Shown: positions 5,153-9,074 of the stretch, one piece after another
Layout: each line of letters begins with the position of its first letter
How positions within the stretch are numbered: the stretch's first letter is position 1
Origin: Pseudomonadota bacterium
GTDB taxonomy: Bacteria > Pseudomonadota > Alphaproteobacteria > Rhizobiales > Rhizobiaceae
Assembly (NCBI GenBank): GCA_023428515.1
Contig: JAEYXI010000362.1
Span: forward strand, 1 to 9,074
Direction: 5' to 3'
Length of the DNA: 9,074 nucleotides
Program-made: the position numbers and the translations under genes
The notes under the pieces: generated by a model
The model's database searches: none
What the model saw: only the letters and a program-made list of their open reading frames with translations
What the model was told of the DNA's origin: nothing

Positions 5153-5803
5153 ATGTCGGAACTTTCGAGTTTTCACGACGTGCGGTTTCCGCTGGGGGTC
5201 TCGTTCGGGGCAACCGGCGGGCCGGAAAGGCGCAACGAGATCGTGTCGCTGACGTCGGGGCGGGAGAAGCGCAATGCGCGCTTCTCGCAATCGCGCCGGC
5301 ACTATGATGCCGGGACGGGTGTGCGCTCGCTGTCGGATTTGCACGATGTGCTTGCCTTCTTCGAGGCGCGGCGGGGATCGCTGCATGCGTTTCGCTTCCG
5401 TGATCCGTTCGACATGAAATCGTGCCGGCCCGACGAAACGGTTTCGGCAGAGGACCAGGTGGTTGGAACGGGTGACGGGGAGAGGGTGCGCTTCGCGCTG
5501 GTGAAGACCTATGGCGAGGGCGAAGACGCGTATCAAAGATTGATCGCGCGGCCGGCAGTCGAGACGCTGAGCGTGGCGGTTGATGGCGTGGAGAAGTTGT
5601 CGCCAGAGGACTGGAGTTTTGATTTCGCGACGGGCGAGGTGGTGTTTGCGCCGGGTAGTATGCCTGGGGCCGGAGAAGCGGTCACGGCGGGGTATGAATT
5701 CGATGTTCCGGTGCGCTTCGATACGGAACGCATCTCGATCAGCCTGACCGCCTTCAAGGCCGGGCAGATACCTTCCATTCCGCTGATCGAGGTGCGGCTT
5801 TGA
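5153..5803 (+). CDS. g12: Distal tail protein, DUF2460 / GTA gp12-like
   Basis: The product is 216 residues and clearly of the DUF2460 type: an N-terminal FHDVRFPLGVSFGATGGPER, then REKRNARFSQSRRHYDAGTG and HDVLAFFEARRGSLHAFRFR, then DPFD, and a C-terminal half of beta-strands ending QIPSIPLIEVRL. In RcGTA this protein forms the distal tail ring that joins the tube to the hub. ATG 5153 has AGGAG (5143-5147) five bases upstream, overlapping the tape-measure stop. The 3' end overlaps the next gene by four bases (TTGA). Length and motif order are as expected, and no irregularity is visible. Confidence 0.93.
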   Translation: MSELSSFHDVRFPLGVSFGATGGPERRNEIVSLTSGREKRNARFSQSRRHYDAGTGVRSLSDLHDVLAFFEARRGSLHAFRFRDPFDMKSCRPDETVSAEDQVVGTGDGERVRFALVKTYGEGEDAYQRLIARPAVETLSVAVDGVEKLSPEDWSFDFATGEVVFAPGSMPGAGEAVTAGYEFDVPVRFDTERISISLTAFKAGQIPSIPLIEVRL

Positions 5804-6690
5804 GCGCCTGGCCGGAGACTCTGGCCGTGCACCTCTCGCGCGAGGTGACGACGGTTTGCCATTGCTGGCGGCTGACGCGCCGCGACGGCGATGTGGCGGG
5901 TTATACCGATCACGACCGGCCGCTGGCCATCGGCGCGATCCTCTATGCGCCGCAGACGGGGCTCGCCGCCAGCGAGGCGCGCGACACGCTGGGGCTGGCG
6001 GTGGATACGGTCGATGTCGAGGGGGCGCTGTCGTCCGACGACATCAGCGAGGAGGACATCGCCGCCGGGCTCTATGACGGGGCGACGGTCGAGACGTTTC
6101 TCGTCAACTGGCGGCAGCCGGCCGACTTCGTGCTGTTGCGCAAGGCGACCATCGGGAAGATCACGAGGACCGACGGGCGTTTTGTCGCCGAGCTCGAGAG
6201 CTTGGCGCATTCGTTGGACAGGCCGAGCGGGCGTTATGTGAGCCGAAGCTGCGACGCCGAGCTTGGCGATGCGCGCTGCGGTTTCGTTACAGACAATCCG
6301 GATTTCACCGGGGCGGGGACGGTGGAGGCCTTCGAGACACCGTCGACGCTGGTGGTGGCCGGGCTGGATGGTTTCGTGGCGGGCTGGTTCACGCATGGCG
6401 TGCTGACCTGGACGGCGGGTGAGAACACCGGGCGAAGCGAGCGCGTCGAGGAGCATCGCAAGGATGCTGCGGGGACAACGCTGGTGCTGCGTCCGAGGGC
6501 GGGGCTGAACGTGGCGAGAGGCGACACGTTTTCGGTGGTTGCTGGCTGCGACAAGAAGTTTTCGACATGCAAGGCGAAGTTCGCCAATGCGCTGAGTTTT
6601 CGGGGCTTTCCGCATCTGCCGGGCAATGATGCGGCCTATGGCTATGTGGTGGATGGAGGGCGGTTCGACGGCGGGCCGGTCGTGCCGTGA
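5800..6690 (+). CDS. g13: Tail hub protein, DUF2163 / GTA gp13-like, with four paired cysteines
   Basis: The product is 296 residues. The N-terminal domain has HCWRLTRRDGDVAGYTDHDR (21-40), typical of DUF2163. The C-terminal domain has RSCDAELGDARCGF (149-162) and GCDKKFSTCKAKFANALSFR (249-268), with RGFPHLPG after it. Cys151, Cys160, Cys250 and Cys257 form two pairs placed as in the C-terminal domain of the lambda tail tip protein gpL, which binds an iron-sulphur cluster; a cluster here is inference. The start is TTG at 5800, overlapping the previous TGA, with GAGG (5789-5792) seven bases upstream. The family N-terminus begins within about ten residues, so TTG is credible. The next in-frame option, GTG 5827, would cut into the domain. 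Confidence 0.92.
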   Translation: MSAWPETLAVHLSREVTTVCHCWRLTRRDGDVAGYTDHDRPLAIGAILYAPQTGLAASEARDTLGLAVDTVDVEGALSSDDISEEDIAAGLYDGATVETFLVNWRQPADFVLLRKATIGKITRTDGRFVAELESLAHSLDRPSGRYVSRSCDAELGDARCGFVTDNPDFTGAGTVEAFETPSTLVVAGLDGFVAGWFTHGVLTWTAGENTGRSERVEEHRKDAAGTTLVLRPRAGLNVARGDTFSVVAGCDKKFSTCKAKFANALSFRGFPHLPGNDAAYGYVVDGGRFDGGPVVP

Positions 6691-7220
6691 GCAAGCAGCA
6701 GAAGTCCCCCTCTCCGTCCGCTTCGCGGCTACCTCTCTTCCACGCCGTGGGGGCGAGGAACCCAGGTCCTGAAGCGCCACGAACGGGCGAGGAGATCTGC
6801 AATCGGGTGGTAGCCGAGGCGCTGTCATGGGTGGGTACGCCCTACCGGCACCAGGGACGGCTGAAGGGGATCGGCTGCGATTGCCTTGGGCTGGTGCTGG
6901 GCGTGTGGCGTGCGGTCTATGGCGCTGCGCTTGAGCAGCCGGGGCCTTATGCGCCTGACTGGGCGGAAGCCGGCGGCGAGGAGAGATTGATTGCCGGCAT
7001 GCGACGGCATTTCATTGAGAAATCTCAGGCCGAGATGGCGGCGGGCGATGTGCTTGTGTTCCGCTGGCGGCCGCATCTGCCGGCCAAGCATGCCGGGATA
7101 CTGATCGAATACGACCGTTTCGTGCATGCTTACGAGGGCATGGCGGTATCGGCGTCGGCGCTGGTGCCGCAATGGCGGCGGCGCGTCGCTGCCGTCTTCG
7201 CCTTTCCTGAAACACTCTGA
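6687..7220 (+). CDS. g14: NlpC/P60 phage cell-wall peptidase, GTA gp14-like, with N-terminal insertion
   Basis: The product is 177 residues from GTG 6687, which overlaps the hub stop as GTGA. The NlpC/P60 core is intact: SWVGTPYRHQGRLKGIGCDC with catalytic Cys66, His135 in AKHAGILI, and His147 in VHAYE as the probable third residue. It would cut peptidoglycan peptide links at the particle tip to help DNA entry. The family normally begins only a few residues before VVAEALSW. Here about 30 residues (SPSPSASRLPLFHAVGARNP and flanks) are extra and coincide with a hairpin-forming repeat inserted in frame. An in-frame GTG at 6807 with GAGGAGA eleven bases upstream could give a protein without the insertion. 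The next gene's ribosome site overlaps the stop. Confidence 0.9.
   Translation: MSKQQKSPSPSASRLPLFHAVGARNPGPEAPRTGEEICNRVVAEALSWVGTPYRHQGRLKGIGCDCLGLVLGVWRAVYGAALEQPGPYAPDWAEAGGEERLIAGMRRHFIEKSQAEMAAGDVLVFRWRPHLPAKHAGILIEYDRFVHAYEGMAVSASALVPQWRRRVAAVFAFPETL
6701..6760. repeat. Hairpin-forming repeat inserted within the peptidase gene
   Basis: A strong hairpin lies at 6732-6758: the arms 6732-6743 and 6747-6758 pair at 11 of 12 positions, two of them G-T wobbles, around the loop GCC. The left flank, CCCCCTCTCCGTCCGCTTCG (6705-6724), resembles dispersed repeats I recall from Rhizobiales intergenic regions. The sequence lies in frame in the peptidase N-terminus and encodes a Ser/Pro-rich segment foreign to the family. 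Boundaries are approximate. Insertion of palindromic repeats into reading frames is known from Rickettsia palindromic elements; any kinship here is inference. Confidence 0.6.
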
Positions 7221-7229
7221 GGAAGCCGC

Positions 7230-9074
7230 ATGGCAACCATTCTGCTGCAGGCTGCGGGCGCCGCGATCGGCGGGCTGCTGGGTCCGATCGGTAGCGCGAT
7301 CGGTGCGGCCGCGGGCGCGCTTGCCGGCTATACGATCGACCAGGCGCTGATCAACGGGACGCGGCGCATCGAGGGGCCGCGGCTGTCGGGCGCGCGGCCG
7401 TTCACCGCCGAGGAAGGCGCGGCGATCCCGCGGGTCTACGGCACGGCGCGCCTCGGCGGGATCATGATCTGGGCGACTCGTTTCGAGGAGAGGCGCACGA
7501 CGCGGCGCGAGGGCGGCAAGACCGGGCCGAAGATCACCGAGTACAATTATTTCGCCAACGTCGCATTTGCGCTCTGCGAGGGCGAAGTCGCGGGCATCAG
7601 GCGCGTCTGGGCGGACGGGCGCGAGGTCGACCGCGAGAGGATCGAGCTGCGCGTCCATCGCGGCACGGAAGCGCAGGCTGTCGATCCGCTGGTGTCGGCG
7701 AAGCAGGGCGCGGACAATGCGCCGGCCTATCGCGGCACCGCCTATGTGGTGATCGAGCGCTTCGCGCTGGCCGACTACGGCAACCGCATCCCGCAGTTCC
7801 AGTTCGAGGTGCTGAGGCCGGTCGGCGAATTGCCGAAGCGGATCCGCGCGGTGTCGCTGATCCCCGGCGCGACGGAATACGGGCTGTCGCCGTCGCTGGT
7901 GACCAGGCAGCACAGGCGAGGCGAGACGGAGGCGGTGAACCGCCACACGCTGCTCGAGGGCAGCGACCTCACGGCCTCGCTCGACGAGTTGCAGATGCTC
8001 TGCCCCAACCTCGAGCATGTCGCGCTTGTCGTCTCGTGGTTCGGCGACGATCTCCGAGCAGGGCATTGCCGCATACGCCCGGCGGTGACGACGGCGAACG
8101 GCTCGGGATTCTCGCGCACTTGGACGGTGTCAGGCGTTTCTCGCGGCTCGGCGATGGTCGTCTCGACGCATGATGGCGGGGCGGCCTATGGCGGCACGCC
8201 GTCCGACAGGAGCGTGATGGACGCGATCGCCGAGATCAAAGCGCGCGGGCTGAAGGTGACGCTCTATCCGTTCGTGATGATGGACGTGCCTGAGAACAAC
8301 GAGTTGCCCGATCCCTACGGCAATGCGAGCCAGCCGGCCTATCCGTGGCGCGGGCGTATCACCTGCGATCCGGCGCCGCTGATGCCCGAGACGGCCGACC
8401 GCAGCGCAGCCGCGCGAGAACAGGTCGAGGATTTTTGCGGCAACGCGCTGCCCGGCCAATTTTCGGCGTCGGCGAACACGATCAATTTTTCCGGCCCGTC
8501 CGGCGACTGGGGATTCCGGCGCTTCGTGCTGCACCATGCAAAGCTCGCGCAAGCCGCGGGTGGCGTCGACGCCTTCCTTGTTGGCAGCGAGCTGCGCGGG
8601 CTGACCACGCTGCGCGACGAGGATGATGCGTTTCCCTTTGTCGAGGCGCTCTGCACGCTGGCCGGTGAAGTGAGGACGATACTCGGCTCGGCGACCAAGA
8701 TCACCTACGGTGCGGACTGGAGCGAATATTTCGGGCATCATCCACTGGACGGCACCGGCAACGTCTATTTCCACCTCGATCCGCTGTGGGCGCATCCTGC
8801 GATCGATGCGGTCGGCATCGACAATTACATGCCGCTGTCCGACTGGCGCGACGCGGACCATGCGGCGGGCAATCCGGATGGGTTCGCCGGGCCATACGAT
8901 CCGGCCGGGCTGCGCGGCGGAATAGCCGGCGGCGAGGGGTTCGACTGGTATTATCCGACCTTCGAGGCGAGGCGGTTGCGTGAGCGCGTGGAGGTCACCG
9001 ACGGTGCGTTCGGCAAGCCGTGGGTGTTTCGCGCAAAAGACCTCAAGAGCTGGTGGTCGGAGCAGCATTACAAC
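7230..9074 (+). CDS. g15: Baseplate/host-specificity protein with GTA TIM-barrel-like domain, gp15-like (3' partial)
   Basis: The frame is open from ATG 7230 to the right edge, 615 codons without a stop. RcGTA g15 is roughly twice this length, so about half is seen. The N-terminus is a Gly/Ala-rich hydrophobic stretch (about residues 8-35, LLGPIGSAIGAAAGALAGYT). IPRVYGTARLGG follows, then ITEYNYFANVAFALCEGEVA, typical of phage tail hub proteins. From about residue 310 comes the glycosidase-like TIM-barrel region of GTA proteins, with VSTHDGGAAYGG, VDAFLVGSELRGLTTL, ITYGADWSEYFGHHPLDG and VGIDNYMPLSDWRD (from about 528). In RcGTA this protein (the 'Megatron') forms the tail tip and may penetrate the recipient envelope. 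The start has GAGGAAG (7219-7225) four bases upstream, overlapping the peptidase stop. Confidence 0.93.
   Translation, partial: MATILLQAAGAAIGGLLGPIGSAIGAAAGALAGYTIDQALINGTRRIEGPRLSGARPFTAEEGAAIPRVYGTARLGGIMIWATRFEERRTTRREGGKTGPKITEYNYFANVAFALCEGEVAGIRRVWADGREVDRERIELRVHRGTEAQAVDPLVSAKQGADNAPAYRGTAYVVIERFALADYGNRIPQFQFEVLRPVGELPKRIRAVSLIPGATEYGLSPSLVTRQHRRGETEAVNRHTLLEGSDLTASLDELQMLCPNLEHVALVVSWFGDDLRAGHCRIRPAVTTANGSGFSRTWTVSGVSRGSAMVVSTHDGGAAYGGTPSDRSVMDAIAEIKARGLKVTLYPFVMMDVPENNELPDPYGNASQPAYPWRGRITCDPAPLMPETADRSAAAREQVEDFCGNALPGQFSASANTINFSGPSGDWGFRRFVLHHAKLAQAAGGVDAFLVGSELRGLTTLRDEDDAFPFVEALCTLAGEVRTILGSATKITYGADWSEYFGHHPLDGTGNVYFHLDPLWAHPAIDAVGIDNYMPLSDWRDADHAAGNPDGFAGPYDPAGLRGGIAGGEGFDWYYPTFEARRLRERVEVTDGAFGKPWVFRAKDLKSWWSEQHYN

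Noticed and set aside
5533..8066. Two long minus-strand open frames (5533-6828 and 6825-8066)
   Set aside because: Both are antisense to the hub, peptidase and baseplate genes, which have clear family motifs. Composition is low-complexity basic and no ribosome site or motif was seen.
8130..9068. Minus-strand open frame of 312 codons
   Set aside because: It is a shadow of the baseplate gene, whose plus-strand frame is open throughout with recognisable TIM-barrel-like motifs.

Overview
The window looks like part of a gene transfer agent (GTA) structural cluster from a high-GC alphaproteobacterium, most likely Hyphomicrobiales/Rhizobiales close to Mesorhizobium or other Phyllobacteriaceae. The gene order matches the Rhodobacter capsulatus GTA (RcGTA) genes g5 to g15: capsid, adaptor, stopper, tail terminator, tail tube, two tail-assembly chaperones, a short tape measure, distal tail protein, hub, NlpC/P60 peptidase and the large baseplate protein. 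The assignment to a group rests on remembered protein families, gene order and the style of the intergenic repeats. No database search was possible.

Layout on the + strand: 1-1172 major capsid protein (its 5' end is probably outside the window); 1173-1871 a 655-bp inserted block; 1872-3352 adaptor, stopper, a small unrecognised gene and tail terminator; 3353-3547 a spacer; 3548-4526 tail tube and two small chaperone-like genes; 4569-5144 tape measure; 5153-7220 distal tail, hub and peptidase; 7230-9074 the N-terminal half of the baseplate protein, open at the right edge. Spacing is tight. Several junctions overlap by four bases in an NTGA form, and most starts have a clear Shine-Dalgarno sequence, so the region reads as one operon apart from the insertion. 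No promoter, terminator or RNA gene was recognised.

The genes would work together as follows. Capsid protein forms the head. Adaptor and stopper join it to the tail. Terminator and tube build a short tail on the tape measure, helped by the chaperones. Distal tail protein, hub, peptidase and baseplate protein form the tip that meets the recipient cell. All frames are intact, which fits a maintained GTA or closely related prophage rather than decaying phage remains.

The unusual part is the invading DNA. Between capsid and adaptor sits a minus-strand GIY-YIG nuclease gene bracketed by two large palindromic repeats, with 22-base inverted ends that match at 21 positions. Another hairpin-forming repeat appears to be inserted in frame within the N-terminus of the peptidase. 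A third repeat-like sequence supplies the end of the second chaperone gene. That second chaperone has no ATG, GTG or TTG start upstream of its apparently conserved N-terminal residues; it may start at a CTG or be read by -1 frameshifting at an AAACCCC heptamer.
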